From positions 186,001 to 250,000 of the forward strand of contig JACKKB010000004.1 of NCBI GenBank assembly GCA_020637635.1: a stretch of 64,000 nucleotides of DNA, read 5' to 3'. The position numbers and the translations under genes are program-made. Origin of the DNA: Albidovulum sp. GTDB lineage: Bacteria; Pseudomonadota; Alphaproteobacteria; Rhodobacterales; Rhodobacteraceae. Within the stretch, counting starts at the first letter, position 1, and each line of letters starts with the position of its first letter. This document shows positions 8,369-16,877 of this stretch, in pieces. The notes under the pieces are model-generated. The model searched no databases. It was not told the DNA's origin and saw only the letters and a program-made list of their open reading frames with translations.

Positions 8369-9316
8369 ATGGCGCGCTACATCCTCTTCCGCCTCGTCTC
8401 GGCCATCCCGGTCATCCTCGGGATCACCGTCATCGTCTTCCTGATCATGTCGCTCATCCCGGGTGATCCCGCGCAGGCCATACTCGGCGCCTACGCGACG
8501 CCCGAGAACGTGGCCCGGATCAACCGCGACCTCGGCCTCGACAAGCCGATGGTCGAACGCTACTTCATCTGGCTCGGCAACATGCTCACGGGCGATTTCG
8601 GGCGCTCCTTCTCGCTCAACCGGCCGGTCCTCGACGAGATACTGGAGCGCTTCTCGGCCACGCTCGTGCTCGCCTCGGTCTCGCTTCTCGTCTGTTCGCT
8701 CATCGGCGTCGCCGCCGGCGTCGTCTCGGCGGCGCGGCAATACGGCTGGGCCGACAAGACCATCACCTTTGCCGTCCTGATCGGCATCTCGATCCCCTCG
8801 TTCTTCCTCGGCATGCTGATGATCCTGCTCTTCGCGGTGAAGCTGCGCTGGCTGCCGGTCTCGGGGATGTTCGAGATCTACGGCGGCCGTGGCCCGGGCG
8901 ATCTGCTGCGCCACCTGGTCCTGCCCTCGGTGGCGCTCGCAGTGGTGGCGACCGGCGTCGTCGCACGGCTCTCGCGCGGCGCCATGCTCGAGGTGCTGCG
9001 CCAGGACTACATCCGAACCGCGCGCGCCAAGGGCGTCGGCGAGGGCCGCGTTCTTTGGGGCCATGCGCTGCGCGCCGCGATGGTCGCGATCCTGCCGATC
9101 CTCGGGCTTCAGGCGGGCTTCGTGCTGTCGGGTGCCGTCTATATCGAGGTCGTGTTCCAGTGGCCCGGCGTCGGCCGCATGCTGGTCGATGCGATCCTGA
9201 AACGCGACATCCTTCTGGTGCAGGGCGCAGTCACCTTCGTCGCCGGCTGCTATGTCCTCTTCAACATCGTGGTCGATGTCGCCCAGGCGATGATCGACCC
9301 GCGGATCAAGGCGTGA
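8369..9316 (+). CDS. ABC importer permease, DppB type
   Basis: A 315-residue inner-membrane permease. It begins MARYILFRLVSAIPVILGIT with the DppB/OppB-type first helix and IPGDPAQAILGAYATPENV loop, and has the cytoplasmic EAA region (DYIRTARAKGVGEGRVLWGHALRAA) that contacts the ATPase. The C terminus has VVFQWPGVGRMLVDAILKRD, typical of the family. The start at 8369 follows GAGGG (8361-8365). It would pair with the permease half of the next gene, seven bases downstream. Confidence 0.93.
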   Translation: MARYILFRLVSAIPVILGITVIVFLIMSLIPGDPAQAILGAYATPENVARINRDLGLDKPMVERYFIWLGNMLTGDFGRSFSLNRPVLDEILERFSATLVLASVSLLVCSLIGVAAGVVSAARQYGWADKTITFAVLIGISIPSFFLGMLMILLFAVKLRWLPVSGMFEIYGGRGPGDLLRHLVLPSVALAVVATGVVARLSRGAMLEVLRQDYIRTARAKGVGEGRVLWGHALRAAMVAILPILGLQAGFVLSGAVYIEVVFQWPGVGRMLVDAILKRDILLVQGAVTFVAGCYVLFNIVVDVAQAMIDPRIKA

Positions 9317-9323
9317 GGAGCCG

Positions 9324-11207
9324 ATGCCGGTGTTCCTGAAACTCGTCTTCCGCAATCGCCTGGCCGGGGCCGGCGCGATCATCATCGCGGCGCTTGTGCT
9401 GACCTGTCTGCTCGTACCCGTCCTGCCGCTGGCGGACCCCGACCAGACCGACACCGCGCACCGCTTCATCCGCCCCTTTTCCGAAGGCCGCCTGCTCGGC
9501 ACCGACCATCTCGGCCGCGATCTCCTGTCGCGCCTTCTCTGGGGGACGCGGCTCTCGCTTGCCGTCGGCGCCGTCGCCGCCCTTCTCGCCGCCACCTTCG
9601 GCACGCTCATCGGCGTGACCGCGGGCTATTTCGGCGGCCGGGTCGACGCGGTCCTGATGCGTGGCGTCGACATGCTGATGGCGTTCCCCTACATCCTTCT
9701 CGCGCTGGCCATCGTCGCGGCACTCGGCCCGGGCCTGCTGAATGCGCTCATCGCCGTTGCGGCGGTCAACGTGCCCTTCTTCGCCCGCAACATCCGCGGC
9801 ATCTCGGCCGGTCTGGCCGCGCGCGAATTCATCGACGCCGCGCGTCTCGCGGGAGAGGGGCATCTGCGGATCATCCTGACCGAGCTGCTGCCGAATGTGC
9901 TGCCGACGATCATCGTCGCGGTCTCGACCACGATCGGCTGGATGGTTCTGGAAACCGCGGGCCTGTCGTTCCTCGGCCTCGGCAGCCAGCCGCCGCAGGC
10001 CGATCTCGGCTCCATGCTGGGCGAGGCGCGGCCCGCGCTCATCACCGCACCGCACACGCTCGTCGTGCCCGGCCTCGCGATCTTCGTCATCGTGATGTCG
10101 ATCAACCTGCTTGGCGACGGCCTGCGCGACGCGCTCGATCCCCGACTGCGCTCGGGCGCGCTCGCCCGGCCTAGCCCCGTCACCCTGATCGAACGGGCAG
10201 AGGTTCCCGCCGCCCGTGCCGCACCGGGCTTTCTCGACCTCGACGCGCTCGATACGCGGTTTCGCGTCGGCCGGCGCCTCTACAAGGCCGTGAACGGGGT
10301 CTCGCTCTCCATCGCCAGGGGCGAATGCCTCGGGCTCATCGGCGAGAGCGGGTCGGGCAAGTCGGTCACCGCGCTCTCGATCATGGGCCTTGTCGCCTCG
10401 CCACCCGGCGTCATCACCGGCGGCGCGGTGCGGCTCGAGGGCGAGGACGTGCTGGCCCTGCCCTACGCGGCGCTGCGAAGCCTGCGCGGCCGCCGCGTCG
10501 CCTATGTCTTCCAGGATCCGCTCTCGACCCTCCATCCGCTCTACCGGGTCGGCGACCAGCTGACCGAGGCGATGCGCGTTCATGACCGGATCACCGATCA
10601 GGAGGCCCGCGCCCGCGCCATCGAGCTGCTCGACACCGTGCAGATCCCGAACCCGGCCGAACGGCTCAGCGCCTATCCGCACGAGCTCTCGGGTGGCATG
10701 CGCCAGCGCGTCGGTATCGCCATGGCTCTTGCCAACGACCCCGATCTCATCATCGCCGACGAACCGACGACGGCGCTCGACGTGACGGTCCAGGCGCAGA
10801 TCCTTGCGCTTCTGGACCAGCTCCGGCGCGACCGCGGCCTCTCGATCCTCTTCATCACCCACGATTTCGGCGTGGTGGGTCAGCTATGCGACAGGGTCGC
10901 CGTCATGTATGCGGGCCGCATCGTCGAGGAGGGCCCGACCGCCGCGGTCCTTGCCGCCCCGGCCCATCCCTACACCCGACGGCTCATCGACTGCGTGCCC
11001 GAGCTTGGCGGCGGCAAGCGCGCGCTGACCGCGATCCCGGGCCTGCCGCCCGCCGTCGACAGCCTGCCCGAGGGCTGCGCCTTTGCCGCACGCTGCGACC
11101 GTGCCCGCGATGTCTGCCGGACGGGAACGCTCGACCTCGCCCAGACGGGCGGGCGCGCCGTGCGTTGCCTCTTTCCCGAAACGACCGCGACGGAGGACCG
11201 CGCATGA
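9324..11207 (+). CDS. Fused ABC importer permease (DppC type) and ATPase (DppD type)
   Basis: A 627-residue single chain. Residues about 1-280 are a DppC-type permease (GTDHLGRDLLSRLLWGTR, then EAA-like EFIDAARLAGEGHLRIILTE, and GLSFLGLGSQPPQADLG). Residues about 295-627 are a peptide-type ABC ATPase, with Walker A GESGSGKS near 340, signature LSGGMRQR near 455, Walker B LIIADEP near 475 and the C-terminal oligopeptide-type Cys-containing tail (CAFAARCDRARDVC). Permease-ATPase fusions of this kind are known in the family. The reading frame crosses the junction without a break, so this is a real fusion rather than two genes. Its stop overlaps the next ATG (ATGA). Confidence 0.93.
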   Translation: MPVFLKLVFRNRLAGAGAIIIAALVLTCLLVPVLPLADPDQTDTAHRFIRPFSEGRLLGTDHLGRDLLSRLLWGTRLSLAVGAVAALLAATFGTLIGVTAGYFGGRVDAVLMRGVDMLMAFPYILLALAIVAALGPGLLNALIAVAAVNVPFFARNIRGISAGLAAREFIDAARLAGEGHLRIILTELLPNVLPTIIVAVSTTIGWMVLETAGLSFLGLGSQPPQADLGSMLGEARPALITAPHTLVVPGLAIFVIVMSINLLGDGLRDALDPRLRSGALARPSPVTLIERAEVPAARAAPGFLDLDALDTRFRVGRRLYKAVNGVSLSIARGECLGLIGESGSGKSVTALSIMGLVASPPGVITGGAVRLEGEDVLALPYAALRSLRGRRVAYVFQDPLSTLHPLYRVGDQLTEAMRVHDRITDQEARARAIELLDTVQIPNPAERLSAYPHELSGGMRQRVGIAMALANDPDLIIADEPTTALDVTVQAQILALLDQLRRDRGLSILFITHDFGVVGQLCDRVAVMYAGRIVEEGPTAAVLAAPAHPYTRRLIDCVPELGGGKRALTAIPGLPPAVDSLPEGCAFAARCDRARDVCRTGTLDLAQTGGRAVRCLFPETTATEDRA

Positions 11208-12157
11208 CAACGCCCGCGCTCGAGGTCCGCAACCTGTCGAAATCCTTCCCGGTCGGGCGCGGGCTCTTCCGGGCCGGCCGCCTCGTGCGGGCGCTGATGC
11301 CGACCGACCTTGTGGTGATGCCCGGCGAGACGCTCGGCATCGTCGGCGAATCCGGCTGCGGCAAGACCACGCTCGCGCGGATGCTGGTGGGACTTCTGGC
11401 GCCCACCACGGGCACGCTGGAAATCGGCGGCAAACCCCTCGACACCTCCGACCGGCGGGTCTCGAGCCAGCAGATCCAGTATGTCTTCCAGGACCCGATC
11501 TCGTCGCTCAATCCGCGCAAGACGATCCGCCAGACAATGGAGACGCCGCTGCGCGTGCTCTTCGGCATGGATGCCGCCGCGCGCGCCGCCCGCATCGCCG
11601 AGGTCTTCGACGCGGTGAGCCTGCGCCCCGAGTTCCTCGACCGCTATCCGCACGAGTTCTCCGGCGGCCAGGCGCAGCGCATCGGCATCGCCCGCGCGCT
11701 TCTCGCAAAACCCGACATCATCGTCCTTGACGAACCGGTCTCGGCGCTCGACGTCTCGGTGCAGGCGCAGGTCCTGAACCTGCTTGCCGCGCTGAAGGAG
11801 GAGTTCGGCCTCACCTATCTCTTCATCTCGCACGATCTGGCAGTGGTCGAGGCGGTGAGCGACCGCATCGCCGTGCTCTACTTCGGCTCGGTCGTCGAGG
11901 TCGGGCCGGCGGCGGCGGTCTTTGCCCGGCCGCACCATCCCTACACGCGCCTGCTTGCCGACAGCGCGCCGGTCGTCGGTCGCCCGCTCGCCCGGCGTGC
12001 CGATGGCGCCGGCGAGCTTCCCGACCCTCTCGACCCGCCGGCGGGTTGCGCTTTCGCCCGGCGATGTCCTAAAGCCCGCGAGCGCTGCCGTTCCGACGCG
12101 CCGCCGCTCGCCACCATGGGAGACGACCGCCTTGCCGCCTGCCACTTCCCGGACTAA
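11204..12157 (+). CDS. ABC importer ATPase, DppF type
   Basis: A 317-residue ATPase with Walker A GESGCGKT, signature FSGGQAQRIGIARAL, Walker B IIVLDEPVSALD, switch His in FISHDLAVV, and a C-terminal Cys-rich oligopeptide-transporter tail (GCAFARRCPKARERC). It should form the heteromeric ATPase with the ATPase half of the preceding fusion protein and drive solute import. The ATG at 11204 overlaps the preceding stop by four bases. The 3' end overlaps the proposed start of the GntR regulator gene. Confidence 0.94.
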   Translation: MTTPALEVRNLSKSFPVGRGLFRAGRLVRALMPTDLVVMPGETLGIVGESGCGKTTLARMLVGLLAPTTGTLEIGGKPLDTSDRRVSSQQIQYVFQDPISSLNPRKTIRQTMETPLRVLFGMDAAARAARIAEVFDAVSLRPEFLDRYPHEFSGGQAQRIGIARALLAKPDIIVLDEPVSALDVSVQAQVLNLLAALKEEFGLTYLFISHDLAVVEAVSDRIAVLYFGSVVEVGPAAAVFARPHHPYTRLLADSAPVVGRPLARRADGAGELPDPLDPPAGCAFARRCPKARERCRSDAPPLATMGDDRLAACHFPD

Positions 12158-12887
12158 ACGGGCAGCCCCCCGCACCGCGCAGGTCGCCGAGCACCTGAAG
12201 GCCTATATCGTCGAACGCGGCCTGCGCCCCGGCGACCGCCTGCCCGGCGAGGCCGAGCTCATCGCCGCGCTCGGCAAGTCCAAGGGCACCGTGCGCGAGG
12301 CGATGCGGATCCTCGGGGCCCAGGGCCTGATCCGCACCCGCACCGGCCCCGGCGGCGGCGTCTTCGTCGCCGATGTCTCGGCCGATCACGCGGTCTCGCT
12401 GCTGGCGAACTTCTTCTATTTCCGCGATCTCTCGATCGACGATCTCTATCAGCTCCGGATCCTGCTCGAACCGGAACTCGCGGCCTCGGTCGCGGGCCGG
12501 ATCCCGCCGGAGACGATGGAGCGCTTCCGCGCCGAGACAACCCGCTTCGACAGCCCGCCCGCCACCGCCGAGGAAGAGCGCGAACAGCATGTCGCCTCGC
12601 TCGCCTTCCACCGCGACCTGGCCGAGCTCTGCCCGAACCCGCTTCTGGCCTTCGTCGTGGGCTTCATCGCCAAGACGCTGAGCGACCTGACAGTGTTCCG
12701 TCGCCTCTACGAGCCGCGCAATCTCGAACTCTGGGCGATGGGGCACGACTATCACGCGCGGCTGCTCGACGCGCTCGAACGCGGCGACGCGGACTCCGCC
12801 CGGGCGATCATGCGCGACCACATGCAGGCCGCACTCAGGCTCATGCGGGACCAGGAAGTGAAAGTCGCAAAACGCTTCCTGGCGTAA
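12132..12887 (+). CDS. GntR-family regulator with FCD effector domain
   Basis: A regulator of about 251 residues. The GntR winged helix is at roughly residues 12-75 (QVAEHLKAYIVERGLRPGDR, then LPGEAELIAALGKSKGTVREAMR), followed by an all-helical FCD ligand-binding domain with the metal/ligand-type residues in the second half. No ATG exists near the domain start. The TTG at 12132, preceded by GGGAG (12118-12122), is the best candidate, and it places the start inside the preceding ATPase gene. It ends the importer operon and is the likely local regulator, probably acting at the palindrome at 6582-6599. Confidence 0.82.
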   Translation: MPPATSRTKRAAPRTAQVAEHLKAYIVERGLRPGDRLPGEAELIAALGKSKGTVREAMRILGAQGLIRTRTGPGGGVFVADVSADHAVSLLANFFYFRDLSIDDLYQLRILLEPELAASVAGRIPPETMERFRAETTRFDSPPATAEEEREQHVASLAFHRDLAELCPNPLLAFVVGFIAKTLSDLTVFRRLYEPRNLELWAMGHDYHARLLDALERGDADSARAIMRDHMQAALRLMRDQEVKVAKRFLA

Positions 12888-12950
12888 CCCGCGCTGGAAA
12901 TCGGTTGCGGAATCGCCTATGGCTGGGCCTTAGTCGAGGCCCGTCCATTC

Positions 12951-14654
12951 ATGAATTTTCCCATAGCCAAGGCGCCGGATTTCGGCGGCAGACCCGGGTC
13001 CGGAACCGATCCGCGGCCGGGCGACTGGATCGTCTACCTGGTTCTGGCGTTGATTGCGGCGGCTCGGCTGACGGCAATAATCGCGGGCCGCGATCCGGGT
13101 TATGACCAGGCGATGCTGATGGCGAACTTTCCGCTCGGTTCGCCCGCCGACTGGTTACGGCCGCTGCCACTCTTCGAACAGGCCACCTCGCTCGGCTCGA
13201 TGATCGAACTTGACCTCGTCTCGCGCATTTTCGGAGCCGAGGGCCTTGCCCGGTTCACCGCGATGCGGGTGGTCGCGGCCACGGTGGCGCTCGCGGCCTA
13301 TGTGCTCCTGGCCCGCGCCTTGCGCAGGCGTTTCGCACCGGTCGAGATCGCGCTGACGCTCGCGCTCCTGGCCGGGCCACAGGAAGCGCTGCTCTTCACC
13401 ACCAACCCCAAGAACTACGTGAACGAGCTCCTCGCCACCTGCCTGATGATCGGCGCCGCGCAGGGCTGGCTGGCTCGGCGCGACACCGCGGCCAGCCTGC
13501 GGTTTCTGGCGGCAAGTGTCTTTGCCTGCGTCTTCGCGCTGACCGCGCCCGTCATTCTCGCCACCATCGGCGGCGCAATGGCCATCATGATCCTCGCCGA
13601 TACGGCGCCCTCCCGGCAGGAGCGTGTCGCGCGCCTGACCCGTCTCGCGCTCCTGGGCCTGCCCGCGATTGCCCTCGCACTCCTCTTTTACCGCTTCTAC
13701 ACGCAGGGCATGACGTTCTACGACCAGATCGGCTATGCCAGCCGCTACGCCGAAACCTTCCTCGATCCGCGCCACCCCTTCTCGGCCCGGAACGCCGGTG
13801 CCGGCTACCGGGCCGTCGACGTGATCCACCTCATGATCGCGCCGGCCTATCTGACGCCGGCGATCTATCGCGCCGGGCTCATCGCCTACCTGCCGCTGGT
13901 CGAGATCGGTTCGCTGGCCGTCACGATGCTCGGCGGCGTGCTCCTGTGGCGCCGAGCGCCCTTCTTTGCGGCCGGGCTGTCGGTCGGCGCGGCCACGATC
14001 CTCACGCTGAACGTCGCCCAAGCGCTTCCGATCCTCTCGACGCGGCATTTCATGTTCTTCGCGCCGTTCGTGGTGCCGGCCTTCACCATCGGGCTGATGG
14101 CGATCCTGGGCTGGCTCGCGCTGCTTTTGCGGCTGGGTGCGCGAAGGGGGGCTGTCTTCGCCACGTTGAGCATTCTCTTGGCGCTGACCGGGATCCTGCG
14201 CTCGGCCGATCTGAGGAACACCGAGGTTTCGCCGCTGCTCGACGTCGTGGCACAGGTCGATGCGCCGCTCTGGCTCTACTATGGCGCCCAGCCAAGCGTG
14301 CGGGCGCTTCGCCCCGCGCTCATCGCCCGCGGCGCACCGCGGACACTCGGCCTCCTGCAGCACGAAAGCAGCACCCGCGCATGGCAGAATGCCGCGCGCG
14401 ACGCGGGTGGAGACATGACGGCCGAACACTACTTCACCGAAACCGCGACGCTCCTGAAGGGCACCGATCCGGTCTGGCTTCTCTTCGCCAACACCTGGCC
14501 CGAGATCACGGCCACGGGCGGGCTCGACCGCTTCTACGGCCTCGCCGAAGCCGATGGACGGATCTGCCGCAAGATGCAGTTGCCGGGCACCGTCCTTGCC
14601 TTCTGCGCCCTGCCGGACGCCTTCCCGGCCAACCTTCCCGCGGCGCTGCAGTAG
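12951..14654 (+). CDS. Multi-pass membrane protein, GT-C glycosyltransferase-like
   Basis: A 567-residue protein with about ten or more hydrophobic helices. After the first helix comes GRDPGYDQAMLMANFPLG, where an Asp in the first periplasmic loop is reminiscent of the catalytic-base region of GT-C enzymes such as ArnT/PMT. The C-terminal 120 residues are soluble, with FANTWPEITATGG. It may transfer a sugar from a lipid carrier. I do not recognise a specific family. The gene stands alone between the GntR gene and hisA, and is convergent with hisA. Confidence 0.5.
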   Translation: MNFPIAKAPDFGGRPGSGTDPRPGDWIVYLVLALIAAARLTAIIAGRDPGYDQAMLMANFPLGSPADWLRPLPLFEQATSLGSMIELDLVSRIFGAEGLARFTAMRVVAATVALAAYVLLARALRRRFAPVEIALTLALLAGPQEALLFTTNPKNYVNELLATCLMIGAAQGWLARRDTAASLRFLAASVFACVFALTAPVILATIGGAMAIMILADTAPSRQERVARLTRLALLGLPAIALALLFYRFYTQGMTFYDQIGYASRYAETFLDPRHPFSARNAGAGYRAVDVIHLMIAPAYLTPAIYRAGLIAYLPLVEIGSLAVTMLGGVLLWRRAPFFAAGLSVGAATILTLNVAQALPILSTRHFMFFAPFVVPAFTIGLMAILGWLALLLRLGARRGAVFATLSILLALTGILRSADLRNTEVSPLLDVVAQVDAPLWLYYGAQPSVRALRPALIARGAPRTLGLLQHESSTRAWQNAARDAGGDMTAEHYFTETATLLKGTDPVWLLFANTWPEITATGGLDRFYGLAEADGRICRKMQLPGTVLAFCALPDAFPANLPAALQ

Positions 14655-14710
14655 CCCGGCGGGGGGCGGCACGCCGATGCGGGGGATGCCACGGCGGCCC
14701 GGCCGCGGCC

Positions 14711-15433
14711 TCAGGCCGCGCGCAGCGTCGCCAGTGCTTCGCCAAGGTCGATCGCCCCGTCATAGAGCGCCCGGCCCGAGATCGCGCCCGCAACCACACC
14801 GGTATCGCGCAGGGCCACGAGATCGGCGAGCGTCGAGACGCCGCCCGAAGCGATCACCGGGATCGCGACCGCCCGCGCAAGCGCCTCGGTCGCCTCCAGA
14901 TTGGGCCCCGACATGGCGCCATCGCGGGCGATGTCGGTATAGATGATCGCGGCCACGCCGGCGTCTTCGTAGCTGCGCGCCAGATCGACAAGATCGACGC
15001 CCGTCTCCTCGGCCCAGCCGCGCGTCGCGACCCGCCCGCCGCGGGCGTCGATTCCGACGGCGACGCGCCCCGGGAACGCGCCGGCCGCCGCGCGCACCAG
15101 CGCCGGGTTCTCGACCGCGACGGTGCCGAGGATCACGCGCGCGACCCCCTTCGAAAGCCAGCCCTCGATCGTCGCCATGTCGCGGATGCCGCCGCCGAGC
15201 TGGACCGGAACCGCGACCCGAGCGAGAATGGCCTCGACCGCCGCGGCATTGACCGGCCGGCCGGCGAAGGCCCCGTTCAGGTCGACCAGATGCAGCCAGG
15301 CGCAACCTGCCGCCTCGAAGGTCGCCGCCTGCGCCGCGGGATCGTCGCCGAAGACCGTCGCGCTGGCCATCTCGCCGTGAAGAAGCCGAACGCACTGGCC
15401 GTCCTTGAGGTCGATCGCGGGGTAAAGGATCAT
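14711..15433 (-). CDS. hisA: ProFAR isomerase HisA
   Basis: HisA, 1-(5-phosphoribosyl)-5-[(5-phosphoribosylamino)methylideneamino]imidazole-4-carboxamide isomerase, carries out the fourth step of histidine synthesis. The 240-residue (beta-alpha)8 protein begins MILYPAIDLKDGQCVRLLHG with catalytic Asp8; the second catalytic Asp is Asp129 in VAVGIDARGG. GGGIR and ASGGVS phosphate loops are present. The start at 15433 is fixed by the conserved N terminus. It lies downstream of glsA-hisH-hisB on the same strand but is separated from glsA by an oppositely oriented DUF2147 gene, so it needs its own promoter. Confidence 0.96.
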   Translation of the reverse strand: MILYPAIDLKDGQCVRLLHGEMASATVFGDDPAAQAATFEAAGCAWLHLVDLNGAFAGRPVNAAAVEAILARVAVPVQLGGGIRDMATIEGWLSKGVARVILGTVAVENPALVRAAAGAFPGRVAVGIDARGGRVATRGWAEETGVDLVDLARSYEDAGVAAIIYTDIARDGAMSGPNLEATEALARAVAIPVIASGGVSTLADLVALRDTGVVAGAISGRALYDGAIDLGEALATLRAA

Positions 15434-15571
15434 CGCTGTCTCCGTCGCTCGTCCGGGCGCCTCTTGCCACGCGGGGACCCGCTTGCCAAGCGCCGCAAAC
15501 GTCACGTCAGGCTTTACCCTGCCCCTGTGTTCGCCGATGATCGTCGCGCCATGGTCAGGGAGGACAGCGCC

Positions 15572-15961
15572 ATGAAACATATGATCGCCGCAGCACTGGT
15601 TCTGGTTGCGGGGGCCGCCGCGGCCGACCCGGTAGAGGGCCTCTGGAAGACGAAGCCCGACGACAACGGCAATTTCGGCTATGTCGAGATCAAGCCCTGC
15701 GGCGCGACGCTCTGCGGGACGCTCGTGAAGGCCTTCGACGGCACGGGGACCGAGATAGCCTCGCCCAATGTCGGCAAGCAGATCGTCTGGGACATGACCG
15801 CCGAGGGCGACGGCGCCTATGGCGGCGGCAAGGTCTGGGCACCGGATCGCGACAAGACCTACAAATCGAAGATGCAGCTTTCGGGCAATGCGCTCGCGGT
15901 CTCGGGCTGCGTCCTCGGCGGCATGATCTGCCGCGATTCGGACTGGACGCGGGTGAAGTAA
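15572..15961 (+). CDS. DUF2147 family secreted protein
   Basis: A 129-residue protein with a cleavable signal peptide (MKHMIAAALVLVAGAAAA, cut before DPVEG). The mature domain contains the DUF2147 pattern VEGLWKTKPDDNGNFGYVEI, KPCGATLCGTLVKAFDG and a C-terminal beta-rich segment with a second Cys pair (SGCVLGGMICRDSDW). The four cysteines probably form two disulfides in the periplasm. Function of the family is not established. It is oriented opposite to the his genes around it, and its stop lies one base from the glsA stop, so the two genes are convergent with no spacer. Confidence 0.82.
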   Translation: MKHMIAAALVLVAGAAAADPVEGLWKTKPDDNGNFGYVEIKPCGATLCGTLVKAFDGTGTEIASPNVGKQIVWDMTAEGDGAYGGGKVWAPDRDKTYKSKMQLSGNALAVSGCVLGGMICRDSDWTRVK

Positions 15962-15962
15962 C

Positions 15963-16877
15963 TCAGCCGAAGACCGACCATCCGGTCGCCTTGGCCAGCC
16001 GCTCCACCGCCTCGGTGCCGAGCTTGGAATTGCCCTGATCGGTCAGACCCGGCGACCAGACCGCGATCGCGGCCCGGCCCGGCGCGATGACGAGGATGCC
16101 GCCCCCCACGCCCGACTTGCCCGGCAAGCCGGTGCGAAAGGCGAAATCGCCCGAGGCGTCGTAATGGCCGCAGGTCATCATCAGGGCGTTGATGCGCCGC
16201 ACCCGCTCGGGCGAGACGAGCCGCGGCATCCCCTCCGCGCCGATCAGGAAGCGGCCTGCGCGGGCAAGCTGCGCCGTTGTCATCTCGATCGCGCATTGAT
16301 GAAAGTAGGCGCCGAGGACGAGTTCGGGCGCGTTGGTCAGGTTGCCATGCGCCAGCAGATAGTGCGCGAGCGCAACGTTGATGTGCCCGGTCGCCAACTC
16401 CGACCGCGCGACCGACTCGTTGATATGGATGGCGTCGTCCCCGGCTGCGGCACGGACGAAGCGCAGAAGCTCGCCGAGATATTCCCGTGGCGGATGCCTG
16501 CCCAGCACCGCGTCGGTCACGACCAGCGCGCCGGCGTTGATGAAGGGGTTTCGCGGCACGCCCTTTTCATGTTCGAGCTGCAGGATCGAGTTGAAGGCAA
16601 AGCCCGATGGTTCGCGCCCGACCCGGTCCCAGAGCTGGTCGCCAAGACGCCCGAGCGCCAGCGCCAGCGCGAAGACCTTGGAGATGCTCTGGATCGAGAA
16701 GGGCACATCGGCATCGCCCGTCGAGTGGACCTGCCCGTCCGCGGTTGCCACCGACATCGCGAACCGCGCCGGATCAACGCCCGCCAGTTCGGGTATGTAG
16801 CTGGCGACCCTGCCGCGCTCGGGCTGGCGCCGCGCGCGTTCCGCGATCTCGTCCAGAAGTGCCGCGAGGTCGCTCAT
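15963..16877 (-). CDS. glsA: Glutaminase A (serine-dependent beta-lactamase-like fold)
   Basis: Glutaminase hydrolyses glutamine to glutamate and ammonia. The 304-residue length fits the bacterial GlsA family. The catalytic Ser-x-x-Lys is Ser64-Lys67 in SIQSISKVFALALALG; other family blocks are GREPSGFAFNSILQLE, PRNPFINAGALV, ARSELATGHINVALAHYL and LPGKSGVGGGI. The ATG at 16875-16877 overlaps the hisH stop by four bases, so it is coupled to the glutaminase subunit of IGP synthase. A stand-alone glutaminase inside a his operon is unusual. It could supply ammonia or glutamate, or it may simply be inserted there. Confidence 0.94.
   Translation of the reverse strand: MSDLAALLDEIAERARRQPERGRVASYIPELAGVDPARFAMSVATADGQVHSTGDADVPFSIQSISKVFALALALGRLGDQLWDRVGREPSGFAFNSILQLEHEKGVPRNPFINAGALVVTDAVLGRHPPREYLGELLRFVRAAAGDDAIHINESVARSELATGHINVALAHYLLAHGNLTNAPELVLGAYFHQCAIEMTTAQLARAGRFLIGAEGMPRLVSPERVRRINALMMTCGHYDASGDFAFRTGLPGKSGVGGGILVIAPGRAAIAVWSPGLTDQGNSKLGTEAVERLAKATGWSVFG

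Noticed and set aside
9324..11207. Sequencing error creating a permease-ATPase fusion
   Set aside because: The frame is continuous through the junction, and fusions of this type are known in peptide-type importers.
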